Origin: Clostridia bacterium
Lineage (GTDB): Bacteria > Bacillota > Clostridia > Oscillospirales > Acutalibacteraceae
Reading direction: 5' to 3'
DNA length: 64,000 bases
Assembly: GCA_017432165.1 (NCBI GenBank)
Contig: JAFRJS010000043.1
Span: 1-64,000 of the forward strand
In this document: piece by piece, positions 26,966-35,392 of the stretch
Layout: each line of letters starts with the position of its first letter
Position numbering within the stretch: position 1 is the first letter of the stretch
Position numbers and translations under genes: made by a program
The notes under the pieces: model-generated
Databases searched by the model: none
The model's input: only the letters and a program-made list of their open reading frames with translations
What the model was told of the DNA's origin: nothing

Positions 26966-27899
26966 ATAACTCCTCCATGCTGTATATTTCTTTTATTTTT
27001 CCAAAATTTTCACCATCTAAAAATATAATTTTTTCGAACGCTCCGGAATTAACAAGCGGCACGATTTGAGGCTTTTTAAGAAAATCATCTAAACCAAAAG
27101 CATGTATCGTGGCAATTATTTTTACTCCGCAATTTAAAGCAGATTTCACCGCCATGGCCTCTTCGCTTGTTCCTATTTCATCACATATTATAATATTTGG
27201 CGACATACACCTAACCGCCATCATAATCCCGGCACTTTTTGGAATACCACTTAAAACATCACTAAGTCCAATATTAAATTGCACTTTTCCGCCATGGCAC
27301 GACGCAATTTCCAGACGCTCGTCAATAATGCACGTTTTTGGAAGCTTTAACTTTTCTGACAATGAAAACCTGCGAGATAAATCTCTTATTATCGTAGTTT
27401 TGCCGCAACACGGCGGCCCAACAATCAAAGCACCCAAAAAATCATTTTTTATTTTTTCAAAAATATCTTCGCTGCAATTTGGAAATTCTCGCGCAATTCT
27501 TATATTCAAAGACGTTAATTCGTTTACGGCAGATATTTTATCCCCCGAAAAAACATATTCGCCACAAAGGCCTATTCTGTGGCCGCCGTCTATTGTAATA
27601 AAACCTTTTTTTATTTGATTTTCAAAGCTGTAAACAGAATATCCGCAAAGCAAATTAAAAATTTCTTTTATATCCACGGGTGTAGCCACAGACTCGGACC
27701 TATCCAAAACAAAAGAATTGTTTGAGCACACAATAACCGTCGGCATTCCTGCACGTATTCTTATTTCTTGCAAAGAATCCTTTTTTTCTTTGCTCAAATT
27801 TTTCAAAAGCTTTTTAAATTTAGAATTCATAAATTCAATAATCCTATCAAATTCATCTCTTTTTTCATTAATTTCCGCCATACTTGTCCTTCCTTTCAT
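26898..27899 (-). CDS. spoIIIAA: Stage III sporulation protein AA, ATPase
   Basis: 333 residues, secretion-type ATPase thought to power the SpoIIIA channel. Walker A GPPCCGKTTIIRDL (about 169-182), Walker B NIIICDEIG and the preceding IRIRAG.. motif (about 46-51) are visible. First gene of the operon, preceded by GGAAGGA. No convincing SigE promoter was found in the short gap up to the divergent gene, although one would be expected. Confidence 0.94.
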   Translation of the reverse strand: MKGRTSMAEINEKRDEFDRIIEFMNSKFKKLLKNLSKEKKDSLQEIRIRAGMPTVIVCSNNSFVLDRSESVATPVDIKEIFNLLCGYSVYSFENQIKKGFITIDGGHRIGLCGEYVFSGDKISAVNELTSLNIRIAREFPNCSEDIFEKIKNDFLGALIVGPPCCGKTTIIRDLSRRFSLSEKLKLPKTCIIDERLEIASCHGGKVQFNIGLSDVLSGIPKSAGIMMAVRCMSPNIIICDEIGTSEEAMAVKSALNCGVKIIATIHAFGLDDFLKKPQIVPLVNSGAFEKIIFLDGENFGKIKEIYSMEELYDKNYRNYTFNNVGCSERIHIL

Positions 27900-28041
27900 A
27901 AAATAACTATGAGGTAGAAAAAATATTTAGAACATAATTTTAAAAAAACATTGATTTATATAGACAAATGATATATTATTTTGATATAAAGTTTTGTTTT
28001 TAATAAAAAAATATAAATATATGCTATTTGGAGATGATTTT

Positions 28042-29559
28042 TTGAAAAAGAGTTTAAAATCTTTTGTTGCTGCTTCTTTAACTTCGGCCATATGCTTGAT
28101 GTGCTTTTCGGGTTGCTCGAATAAATCCGGAGAAGATAACAGCAGCGTTGGCACTTCAACAAAAAAAGACTACGATATCTTTGTTTACAATGCAGACCCC
28201 GACATTGGAACTTCATTTAGAGCAATGTGCGACGAATACACAAAGCGAACCGGCGTTATAATTAGAACCGTTACGCCAACAGAAGAAAAAAATACGCTTG
28301 AAAATATTGAATCATATATAAATTCAGACCACCCACCGGATATTTTTACGGTTAATAATTTAAGCGAGCTTAAAAAATGGAAAGACGAATCAGCAGTTTG
28401 GGATTTTAGCAATGCAACAGAGGAAAGCTTTAAAAAAGTTGTAAACAGTATCCCCGATTCGCTGCGCCTAAGCTCTAACACTTCCGACAGCTTCGGTCTG
28501 CCGTATTCCACAGAAGGATACGGCTTTGTGGTTGATCCCAAAATGATTTCATCTCTTTTTGGCGGTGAAAAACACAGAAGTGCGCAAAACGATTTAAAAA
28601 ACTGCTCTTACACAGAATTTAAATCGATGGTTATTGCTCTTAATGCATATATAAACAATAATACAATAGTAAGTTTTAAATTAAACAAAAAAGATTACTC
28701 TTTTGCAGATGCAAAAGGCGAACTGAGCCGAAAATTAACCGGGGTTTTCTCTTTGGCAGGGGGAGAAACAAAAAACTTTGGAAGATACCTTCCGAATATT
28801 GCTCTGAGTACAGTATTTAAAAGTGCGGCATTTGCCAATATTGCAACTGAAATTAAAATTGAACAGTGTGCAGAGCCGTTTTTGAAATTCGCCGAGACTT
28901 TAGATATTATAACATCTTATGTTTCCGGAAATTATTACTCGATTTCCAGAGGAGCGGAATTTATAAGCAACTCCAAAAACAGCACAACCCAAGCTATGAA
29001 AAATTTTGTAAACGGAAAATCTCTTTTCCTTTTGGCAAGCACACAAGACTATAAAAACCTAGCGACATTTAATTCTTTGGTAGCCAAAAGATGCGTGTTT
29101 ATACCAATAAAAATGGATTTTGATTCGGATGATATTATTTCTTCCACAGATATTGCCAAAAATATGTATAGGTCAATTCCCGTTTATGCACCTAAATATT
29201 ACTGCATAAACGCAAAATCAAGTGACAAAGAAAAAAAAGCCGCTCAGGACTTTTTGACCTGGGTTCAAACTTCAGACCTTGCTCAAAAATATATTATCTC
29301 CGAATTCGGTTTCACCCCGTATGACATAAAAGAAAGCAGCGTTATAAATAACCCATTATCACGCTCTATGATAGAATATTTAAACGAAGGAAACACCTTG
29401 CCGGACGTTACCGCAGGCATGCCGGACGAATGGTGCGAAAATGCTTTTGGGAAAAATATTATAGATCAGTATTTAACAAAAATATCTTGGTCTAGAAACG
29501 ACTATAAAAAAATCTCAGACTATGGGGTTTACAAATGGAAAGAATTAATAAACAAATAA
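28042..29559 (+). CDS. Extracellular solute-binding lipoprotein
   Basis: About 505 residues from TTG 28042, 8 bases after GGAG; the frame is open back to 27994 but without a ribosome site. Lipoprotein signal with lipobox CFSGC (Cys near residue 24), then a type 1 periplasmic-binding fold: YDIFVYNADPDIGTSFRAMC, and HPPDIFTVNNLSELKKW as the usual sugar-binding-family loop. Such proteins deliver sugars or oligopeptides to ABC permeases, but no permease or ATPase gene is adjacent. The next gene is a short protein of unknown role translated from its own AGGAGG site. Confidence 0.82.
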   Translation: MKKSLKSFVAASLTSAICLMCFSGCSNKSGEDNSSVGTSTKKDYDIFVYNADPDIGTSFRAMCDEYTKRTGVIIRTVTPTEEKNTLENIESYINSDHPPDIFTVNNLSELKKWKDESAVWDFSNATEESFKKVVNSIPDSLRLSSNTSDSFGLPYSTEGYGFVVDPKMISSLFGGEKHRSAQNDLKNCSYTEFKSMVIALNAYINNNTIVSFKLNKKDYSFADAKGELSRKLTGVFSLAGGETKNFGRYLPNIALSTVFKSAAFANIATEIKIEQCAEPFLKFAETLDIITSYVSGNYYSISRGAEFISNSKNSTTQAMKNFVNGKSLFLLASTQDYKNLATFNSLVAKRCVFIPIKMDFDSDDIISSTDIAKNMYRSIPVYAPKYYCINAKSSDKEKKAAQDFLTWVQTSDLAQKYIISEFGFTPYDIKESSVINNPLSRSMIEYLNEGNTLPDVTAGMPDEWCENAFGKNIIDQYLTKISWSRNDYKKISDYGVYKWKELINK

Positions 29560-29577
29560 AAATAAGGAGGCGACAAT

Positions 29578-30099
29578 ATGTGTGACACTTATATCGACAG
29601 TCAATTCTTGGAAACAGGAAAATACCTATGGGAAAAATCCGTTTTAAATCAAGTTTTTAAAATTTTAAAAGACCAAAAAGGGTCAAAAACCAGCGAACGA
29701 TACTTTTTAGAATTAAAAATGGAATTTACAAACGCAGTGCGCACATTTTTAGAACAAATAAGCGAGCTGCCGCTGATTTCAAAATGCAGAGTAAAAGGCG
29801 ACGATACAAGCAAATTTGGCGGGTCTGAATGTGCAGCTCTTGCAAAAAAAATAAGGGCATCTTGCGAAAAATATATGAAAGAAACAGAGTACAAATCAGA
29901 TAAAGAGGGTTCTTTATTCAGCTTTATTTCTTTAATAAGAAACAAAGCAAAAGAAGGCGAACTAATTGCCGCCGGAATAGAAAAAAGTTTAAGAAACAAT
30001 TATAAAGAATCGGGGAAAGACGATTCCATTCTATACATTCAAAAATGCGGATATGATTTTAATAACTTAAACTTTAAAGACATAATGGGCGTAGACTAA
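29578..30099 (+). CDS. Protein of unknown function cotranscribed with the binding lipoprotein
   Basis: 173 residues, soluble, helical and charge-rich (K/E), with five Cys and no signal peptide or membrane helix. No family recognised. It follows the solute-binding lipoprotein gene by 18 bases with AAGGAGG ahead of the ATG and is closed by a strong terminator, so the two form one unit. A cytoplasmic partner of a secreted lipoprotein is unusual; the pair may be regulatory rather than transport-related, but this is only a guess from position. Confidence 0.65.
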   Translation: MCDTYIDSQFLETGKYLWEKSVLNQVFKILKDQKGSKTSERYFLELKMEFTNAVRTFLEQISELPLISKCRVKGDDTSKFGGSECAALAKKIRASCEKYMKETEYKSDKEGSLFSFISLIRNKAKEGELIAAGIEKSLRNNYKESGKDDSILYIQKCGYDFNNLNFKDIMGVD

Positions 30100-30121
30100 A
30101 TTAAAAACTATTTTAAAGCGC

Positions 30122-30160
30122 AAAAAAGCACCTGCATAAACTTCTATGCAAGTGCTTTTA
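30122..30160. terminator. Bidirectional terminator
   Basis: Stem GCACCTGCATA / TATGCAAGTGC with one mismatch, flanked by six A on the left and TTTTA on the right; serves the two-gene unit on the plus strand and the aldo/keto reductase on the minus strand. Confidence 0.8.
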
Positions 30161-30164
30161 TTAT

Positions 30165-31037
30165 TTAGTCCCAACTCCAAAGTCCACCAAAGATCGGGAA
30201 TACACCGGATTTCCCGTAATCTATTAATTTTATTTTTTTAAGGGTTTCCATATCCTCTTCGGAAATTAAAAAATCAAGATCCGCATTTGTTTTCATATGT
30301 TCAGGGTTATCAGTTTTTGGCAAAACAACCATACCAAGCTGCAAATCGTATTTTATGCAAATTTGTGCAACGGTTACGCCGTATTTTTTTGCAATATCAT
30401 TCACTTCTTTGTTTTGCAGAATTTCGCCGTGAGCTATTGGAGAATAAGCTTCCATTAAAATATTTTTTTCTTTGCAATAATCAATAAGTTCAAATGGTGT
30501 ATTGGAAATATGCGAAAGAACCTGATTTACCGCCGGACGAATTTTGCAATCGGATAAAATATTTTCAATATCTTCTTCTAAAAAGTTAGAAACACCTATT
30601 GTTTTTACTTTTCCCTCCCGCACGGCATCTTCCATTGCGCGCCAAACTTCTTTATTTTCCTTAAAATATCTGTTTTCTGAGCGGTTAACCTCCACCCATG
30701 GCTGCGGGCTATGAATTATCATCATATCGATATAGTCAAGACCCATTTTCTTTAAGCTTTCATCAATGGAAGCTTTTGCAGAACTGTATGATTTGTTTTC
30801 GGCAGCGACTTTGCTGTTTACGAAAATTTTTTCTCTCGGCACACCGCACGTACGAACTCCTTCGCCCACGCCGCGCTCATTTTCATATCCTTGAGCCGTA
30901 TCAATATGACGATAACCTATTTTAACGGCCTGTCTAACCGACTCGGCAACTTTGTCATCATCAATCATCCATGTCCCAAGTGCAATTTTTGGAATTCCCA
31001 ATCCGTTGTTCATTTTGTACGTTTCGTTTAAAATCAT
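30165..31037 (-). CDS. Aldo/keto reductase
   Basis: NADPH-dependent (beta/alpha)8 oxidoreductase, about 290 residues from ATG 31037 (AGAGGT 7 bases upstream; a further ATG at 31055 lacks a site). Catalytic residues are placed as usual: Asp and Tyr in HIDTAQGYENERGVGEG, Lys in FVNSKV, His in MIIHSP. The YDLQLGMVVLPKT block binds the cofactor. Closest in feel to 2,5-diketo-gluconate reductase-like AKR5-type enzymes, though the substrate cannot be told. Confidence 0.9.
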   Translation of the reverse strand: MILNETYKMNNGLGIPKIALGTWMIDDDKVAESVRQAVKIGYRHIDTAQGYENERGVGEGVRTCGVPREKIFVNSKVAAENKSYSSAKASIDESLKKMGLDYIDMMIIHSPQPWVEVNRSENRYFKENKEVWRAMEDAVREGKVKTIGVSNFLEEDIENILSDCKIRPAVNQVLSHISNTPFELIDYCKEKNILMEAYSPIAHGEILQNKEVNDIAKKYGVTVAQICIKYDLQLGMVVLPKTDNPEHMKTNADLDFLISEEDMETLKKIKLIDYGKSGVFPIFGGLWSWD

Positions 31038-31086
31038 ATTTTTACCTCTTTTCATTTTTTATAATTTATTATACCCGATGCACATA

Positions 31087-31115
31087 TTGACAATACTATT
31101 TTTTAAATGTAAAAT
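31087..31115 (+). promoter_or_regulatory. Promoter of the MmcQ/YjbR gene
   Basis: TTGACA (31087-31092), 17 bases, TAAAAT (31110-31115), about 43 bases ahead of ATG 31159. A TATAAT further on (around 31130) could be a second -10. Confidence 0.65.
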
Positions 31116-31158
31116 CAATATCAAATTTGTATAATATTAAATGAAACGAGGACAAAAT

Positions 31159-31539
31159 ATGAAAAAAGAAAAAATTTTCAAGTACGCAAAAGAACATTTT
31201 GGCTCAGATCCGGAATATTTATGGGAAAACATTCCCGATTGCTGCATTTTAAGAAATAAATCAAACAGAAAATGGTACGCAGTACTTATGAAAGTTGAAA
31301 AAGAAAAATTAGGGCTACCGGGAAATGAAAAAATTTACGTTCTTAACGTAAAATGTAACCCTATAATGATTGGTTCTTTTACATCGCAAAAGGGATTTTT
31401 GCCTGCGTACCATATGAATAAAGAGCACTGGATAAGTATTATTATTGAATCAGCCAAAGATAGCCAAATTCTTGATATGCTTCACGGAAGCTTCGACCTA
31501 ATAAATAAAAAAGCCAAAACAAAAAAGCAGCCGTTTTAA
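31159..31539 (+). CDS. MmcQ/YjbR family protein
   Basis: About 126 residues from ATG 31159, 6 bases after CGAGGA (ATG 31141 has no ribosome site). MmcQ/YjbR pattern: Y..E.FG..PEYLWE..P, RKWYAVLM, LNVKCNP...GS, and GFLPAYHMNKEHWISI. These small proteins have a CyaY-like fold and are suspected DNA-binding proteins; none of the motifs gives a specific function. Single gene. Confidence 0.88.
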   Translation: MKKEKIFKYAKEHFGSDPEYLWENIPDCCILRNKSNRKWYAVLMKVEKEKLGLPGNEKIYVLNVKCNPIMIGSFTSQKGFLPAYHMNKEHWISIIIESAKDSQILDMLHGSFDLINKKAKTKKQPF

Positions 31540-31558
31540 GGGCTGCTTTAAAATTTTA
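31520..31558. terminator. Bidirectional terminator
   Basis: GCAGCC (31527-31532) / GGCTGC (31541-31546) with A-run before and TTTAAAATTTT after; overlaps the stop of the MmcQ/YjbR gene and closes the phosphohexomutase gene on the other strand. Confidence 0.75.
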
Positions 31559-33088
31559 AAAAAACTTTTTTAAATCTGAAATATCAAGTTCCGATTGCTT
31601 TGCAAAAAACGGGTTAATAAGCTTAAACATTGAGCGCAAATTGTTTTGAATGTAGCTTTCCGCATAAAGTATAAGCACAGGATCGTGAACACTCTTACGA
31701 AGGAGCATCCAGCCTTTTTGGTGTTTAAATTTAAATGTTACACGAACGCCTTCTATGTTATCTTGTTCCAAAACAAGATTTTTATTATTGCTGCAATAAT
31801 TTTTAAAACTATTTAAAATTTTAACTCCGGCATTATTTATATTTCCTTCGTCAGCTTTTATAGGTAGCCTGATAGACACTTTTTCTTTGGCATTTACAAA
31901 GTTTTTTAAATAATCTTCCAAATTTTGATTTTTCTCTTTTAATTTCACAAGCTCGGCTATGATTTTACACGCAAAATATGCGCCATCATCAATAAATTTA
32001 TTTTCTTTAAATGCCGCATGGCCTGACGTTTCTATTGCAAGAGGGCAATTTTCGCCCTTTTCGTTTATTGTTTTAGCCATTGTTATCACATTGTGATATC
32101 CACGTTTGTACCTAAACTGCGTTCCACCAAATTTTTCTATAAATTCTTTTAAATAATCGGAAGTTACCGAATCTGTTACTATTATTGAACCGGGATTTTC
32201 TTCCAATACCATTCTGGACGCAAGCGCTATTAATTTGTTGGCAGATATTTCTCGGCCGCTGCTATCCACAAAAGCCACTCTATCAACGTCTGTATCGAAT
32301 ATTATTCCCAAGTCTGCACCGTTTTCCTTCACAGCATTAACAATAGACTTAATTGCATTTGGATCTTCGGGATTTGGTATGTGATTTGGGAACTTGCCGT
32401 CAGGATTAAGAAATTTACTACCTTTTGTGTTTGCTCCAAGAGGCGTCAAAACATCTTTTACAAAAAAGCCTCCTGCTCCATTTCCTGCATCAACCACTAT
32501 TTTTAATCCGCTAAGTGGTCTTGTGTGGTTTTTTTTGCTATTTATTTTTTCTTTTATTAAACCTTTTAATTTTTCGCAGTAATGCTGCATTAAATCAACG
32601 GATCTTACGATTCCCTCTTTATTTAACGAAAATTCATTTTCCGTTTGAGCAATTTCCAAAATTTCATCTATATCTTCCTCAGAAAGTCCACCATCGGCAG
32701 TAAAAAATTTCAAACCATTTCGATCAGAAGGATGATGACTTGCAGTAATTTCAATAGAAGCAGTGCAAGAAAGCACGGAAGTGGCCATAAACATAGCGGG
32801 TGTGGAAGTAAGTGAGCAATCGTAAACGCTGATCCCCAAACTTCTTAAGGAATTTATTATCACATTTTTTATTCTAAGGGCGGACTCCCTGGAATCATGC
32901 CCCAAGGCAACGGTAATAGACGAATATTCAAGTTTTGTTTTTTTGGAAAGCCATTCCGCAAAAGCAAGCGAAATTTTTTCAATTACTTCATTTGTTAAAG
33001 TAACTTCTTCCCCTTTCGCCGTATCCGTTGCCACACCTCTTATATCTGATCCGCTTTTTATTTTTCTCCATACGCTTTCTGCTATCAT
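31556..33088 (-). CDS. Phosphoglucomutase/phosphomannomutase
   Basis: Alpha-D-phosphohexomutase of 510 residues, acting on glucose- or mannose-phosphates. The active Ser loop is EITASHHPSDRNG (about 134-146), the metal loop IFDTDVDRVAFVD (about 261) and the sugar loop AIETSGHAAFKEN (about 349). The C-terminal phosphate-binding domain has the somewhat unusual VRVTFKFKHQKGWMLLRKS, but the R..S.hdP pattern is retained. Probably supplies sugar phosphates for envelope polysaccharide; single gene between two terminators. Confidence 0.9.
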   Translation of the reverse strand: MIAESVWRKIKSGSDIRGVATDTAKGEEVTLTNEVIEKISLAFAEWLSKKTKLEYSSITVALGHDSRESALRIKNVIINSLRSLGISVYDCSLTSTPAMFMATSVLSCTASIEITASHHPSDRNGLKFFTADGGLSEEDIDEILEIAQTENEFSLNKEGIVRSVDLMQHYCEKLKGLIKEKINSKKNHTRPLSGLKIVVDAGNGAGGFFVKDVLTPLGANTKGSKFLNPDGKFPNHIPNPEDPNAIKSIVNAVKENGADLGIIFDTDVDRVAFVDSSGREISANKLIALASRMVLEENPGSIIVTDSVTSDYLKEFIEKFGGTQFRYKRGYHNVITMAKTINEKGENCPLAIETSGHAAFKENKFIDDGAYFACKIIAELVKLKEKNQNLEDYLKNFVNAKEKVSIRLPIKADEGNINNAGVKILNSFKNYCSNNKNLVLEQDNIEGVRVTFKFKHQKGWMLLRKSVHDPVLILYAESYIQNNLRSMFKLINPFFAKQSELDISDLKKFF

Positions 33089-33154
33089 TAATTTTCTTCC
33101 TTTCTTTTTTGGCTTAATAAAATATATTACTTTTTAAATACTCATGATTATACC

Positions 33155-33203
33155 ATATAATAAATAAAAAATAAATATCCAATGATTTTATTCACCGGAT
33201 ATT
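33155..33203 (-). terminator. Terminator of the GH25-LysM gene
   Basis: AATATCC (33174-33180) / GGATATT (33197-33203) with an A/T loop; T-rich tail on the minus strand, just after the stop at 33213. Confidence 0.65.
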
Positions 33204-33212
33204 TTTATTTTT

Positions 33213-34400
33213 TTATTTTTTCGGTATTTTTAAAATTTGACCCACCTGTAAATTGCCATTCGGTAAATTGTTTAAATTCATTATTTCCGAATATTTATTT
33301 CCGTCTCCAAACAGATTTTGAGCAATTTTCCAAAGTGTATCGCCTTGTTTTACCATATAAGTTCTATATTCCGGCTCCTGTACACTTGAATCGGATCCAC
33401 CAGGATTTGATGCCGGTATTTTAAGTATCTGCCCCGGGTAAATCATGTCATTCGTAAGGCCGTTTGCGTCCATAATTTCTTTGTATCTTGGGCCACCACC
33501 CAAATACTGTCTGGAAATACCCCAAAGCGTGTCGCCTGATTTAACTCTGTACAGCAAAGCATCATTACTATTACTATTTTCTCCGCTGATTACACGTGGA
33601 ATTCTTAAAGTTTGCCCTGTAAATATCACAGACCGTGTTATTCCGTTTAAATCCATAAGTTTTTTATAGTCATCTTCGTTTCCGTAAACCCTTTTTGCTA
33701 TGTTTCTTAAAGTATCGCCGTTTTGCACAGTATAAAACGAGCTGTCCGCTCCGTTGTTTTCTGCATCGGTACTGCCGGAATTCATTACTGAGTTACCATT
33801 AATTCTACTCCCTTGAAAATTAATGTAAGAAATATCCAAATTCACATTCCCCGATATCCCCCGTATAACTCCTCTGTTTGAATACTGCCAAATAGCAACA
33901 TTTGGGTCAAGCGGAAGCCTTTCTGATACGTTACTGGTTAAATCCGCCAGCCAAATCTTAGCATCTTCTAATTTGGACATATCAATGTAATTGTCAATCA
34001 TTTCCTGGCTTACGTACAAAAGAACATCATACCCTGATTTTTTCAAAATATCAAAAAAAGAAATTATAATATTTGTAAAAAATTCTTTGCCTATGTTCAT
34101 TGCTATTTCGCTTTCTATGTTAAGCGCCAAAGGATAAGAAAATTTATACGGCCTAATTGTTTCTAAAAAGTGGTAAGCTTCCGACACGGCTTCATTTACA
34201 TTTTGTGCGTTCGATTGATGATATGCTCCAACGGAAATATCCGTATCTTTAATATTATTCATATTGTTAATAAACTGGTCATCAACACCGGAAGAACCGT
34301 AAGTTGCGCGTATCATAGCAAAATCAATATTACTGAGTGCAACATTTTTCCAGTTTATATTTCCTTGAATTTCTGAAACGTCAATCCCATTAAATGCCAT
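33213..34400 (-). CDS. GH25 lysozyme-like protein with three LysM domains
   Basis: 395 residues. Residues 1-~195 are a GH25 muramidase domain (FNGIDVSEIQGNINWKNV, FAMIRATYG, IWQYSNRGVIRG). The usual DxE catalytic pair reads N-I-E in LALNIESE, so one of the two acids is Asn while the Glu is kept. Three LysM repeats follow at about 225-270, 285-330 and 345-393 (each beginning YxVxxGDTLxxI), which bind GlcNAc-containing glycan. There is no signal peptide, so release would need lysis, a holin or use inside the sporangium. Activity should be reduced or altered if the Asn is real. Confidence 0.88.
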   Translation of the reverse strand: MAFNGIDVSEIQGNINWKNVALSNIDFAMIRATYGSSGVDDQFINNMNNIKDTDISVGAYHQSNAQNVNEAVSEAYHFLETIRPYKFSYPLALNIESEIAMNIGKEFFTNIIISFFDILKKSGYDVLLYVSQEMIDNYIDMSKLEDAKIWLADLTSNVSERLPLDPNVAIWQYSNRGVIRGISGNVNLDISYINFQGSRINGNSVMNSGSTDAENNGADSSFYTVQNGDTLRNIAKRVYGNEDDYKKLMDLNGITRSVIFTGQTLRIPRVISGENSNSNDALLYRVKSGDTLWGISRQYLGGGPRYKEIMDANGLTNDMIYPGQILKIPASNPGGSDSSVQEPEYRTYMVKQGDTLWKIAQNLFGDGNKYSEIMNLNNLPNGNLQVGQILKIPKK

Positions 34401-34529
34401 AAAATCACCCTTTATAAAAATGTTTATCTATCAAAAACTATCCTCCTTCGTTTTTAATTGTAAAAAATATTTAAATTTAAGTTTTAAACATCAAAAATAC
34501 TGTTGAATTGTCCAATAGTTTTTTTGTTC

Positions 34530-34558
34530 TTGACATTCATGCCATTAAATGATATGCT
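34530..34558 (+). promoter_or_regulatory. Promoter of the tRNA-Thr/tRNA-Tyr unit
   Basis: TTGACA (34530-34535), 17 bases, TATGCT (34553-34558), 25 bases before the first tRNA. Confidence 0.75.
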
Positions 34559-34583
34559 AACTTATGGGGCAAATATACCATGT

Positions 34584-34659
34584 GCTGGTGTAGCTCAGTT
34601 GGTAGAGCAATTGATTTGTAATCAATAGGTCGGGGGTTCAAGTCCCTTCACCAGCTCCA
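34584..34659 (+). tRNA. tRNA-Thr (anticodon TGT)
   Basis: 76 bases with encoded CCA. Acceptor GCTGGTG pairs with CACCAGC; D arm AGCTCAGTTGGTAGAGC, anticodon loop with TGT, T loop GTTCAAGTC. Reads ACN threonine codons by wobble. Confidence 0.97.
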
Positions 34660-34675
34660 TTTAGTTTTTATTTAT

Positions 34676-34760
34676 GGGAGATTTCCCGAGCGGTCAAAGG
34701 GGGCAGACTGTAAATCTGTTGCGTTATGCTTCGGTGGTTCGAATCCACCATCTCCCACCA
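34676..34760 (+). tRNA. tRNA-Tyr (anticodon GTA)
   Basis: 85 bases with encoded CCA and the long variable arm typical of bacterial tRNA-Tyr. Acceptor GGGAGAT / ATCTCCC; anticodon loop CTGTAAA. Cotranscribed with tRNA-Thr 16 bases upstream. Confidence 0.97.
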
Positions 34761-34763
34761 TAA

Positions 34764-34798
34764 AAAGAGCCGAACGTATGTTCGGCTTTTTATTTTTT
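34764..34798 (+). terminator. Terminator of the tRNA unit
   Basis: AGCCGAAC (34768-34775) / GTTCGGCT (34780-34787) with GTAT loop, then TTTTATTTTTT. Confidence 0.9.
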
Positions 34799-34870
34799 AA
34801 TTAAAAAATAAAAAGGCCTCAGACGTAAATTCCAAGACCTTTATAAATACAATATGTACTCCAAAATTTA

Positions 34871-35218
34871 CTATTTTTTTATGCCAAAATAATTTTTGAT
34901 ATCTTCTTTGATATCATCTTTAGTTTTTAATTCTAATTCATTAAGAGGTTTTTCTTTAAAATATTTATCTATTTCTTCTTGTTTTTTACTTTGTTCTATT
35001 AACGAATTTTTTAATTTTTCAAATAAATTACATGCTTCAACATAATATTTGCGCAAATCAGATGCATTACCCTTTTTTTTGGCATTTTGATATTTTCCCC
35101 TAAGATTTTCAAGTTCCTTGCACAATTTTCTAATTTTTCCCACTTTCTTACTGGATTCATAGTAATCCTTTTCTAATTTAGATAAGTTCTTTTCATATTC
35201 TTCAAATAAATTCGGCAT
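34871..35218 (-). CDS. Small coiled-coil protein of unknown function
   Basis: 115 residues from ATG 35218, preceded by AAAGGAT (the frame extends to 35248 but that start lacks a site). The whole chain is lysine/glutamate-rich with heptad spacing (LFEEYEKNLSKLEKDYYESS onward), no Cys-rich or membrane part. No family recognised. It stands alone between the tRNA pair and the asparaginase gene. Confidence 0.6.
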   Translation of the reverse strand: MPNLFEEYEKNLSKLEKDYYESSKKVGKIRKLCKELENLRGKYQNAKKKGNASDLRKYYVEACNLFEKLKNSLIEQSKKQEEIDKYFKEKPLNELELKTKDDIKEDIKNYFGIKK

Positions 35219-35331
35219 AAAAATCATCCTTTCTGAATTTAAAAACATTAAACCATTTTTATGGTTTTAATTAATTATACTATATAAATACATATTGTCA
35301 AGTGCGTTTTATAAGTTTTATATAATTTTAA

Positions 35332-35367
35332 CCAAAAAAATAAAAGAGCAAAATTTTCATTCTGCCC
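35332..35367 (-). terminator. Terminator of the asparaginase gene
   Basis: Minus strand stem from ATTCTGCCC (plus 35359-35367) and GAGCAAAAT (plus 35346-35354) with two wobble pairs and a GAAA loop, followed by TTTTATTTTTTT. Confidence 0.7.
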
Positions 35368-35392
35368 AATTTCATGTTTTTTGGTTTAATAA

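Noticed and set aside
27109-27618. 169-codon plus-strand frame inside spoIIIAA
   Set aside because: Antisense to the ATPase gene; no start signal and no domain pattern.
27900-28041. SigE promoter for spoIIIA
   Set aside because: An AAATATT and a CATAGTTA are present but their spacing is about 10 bases, too short for a SigE promoter.
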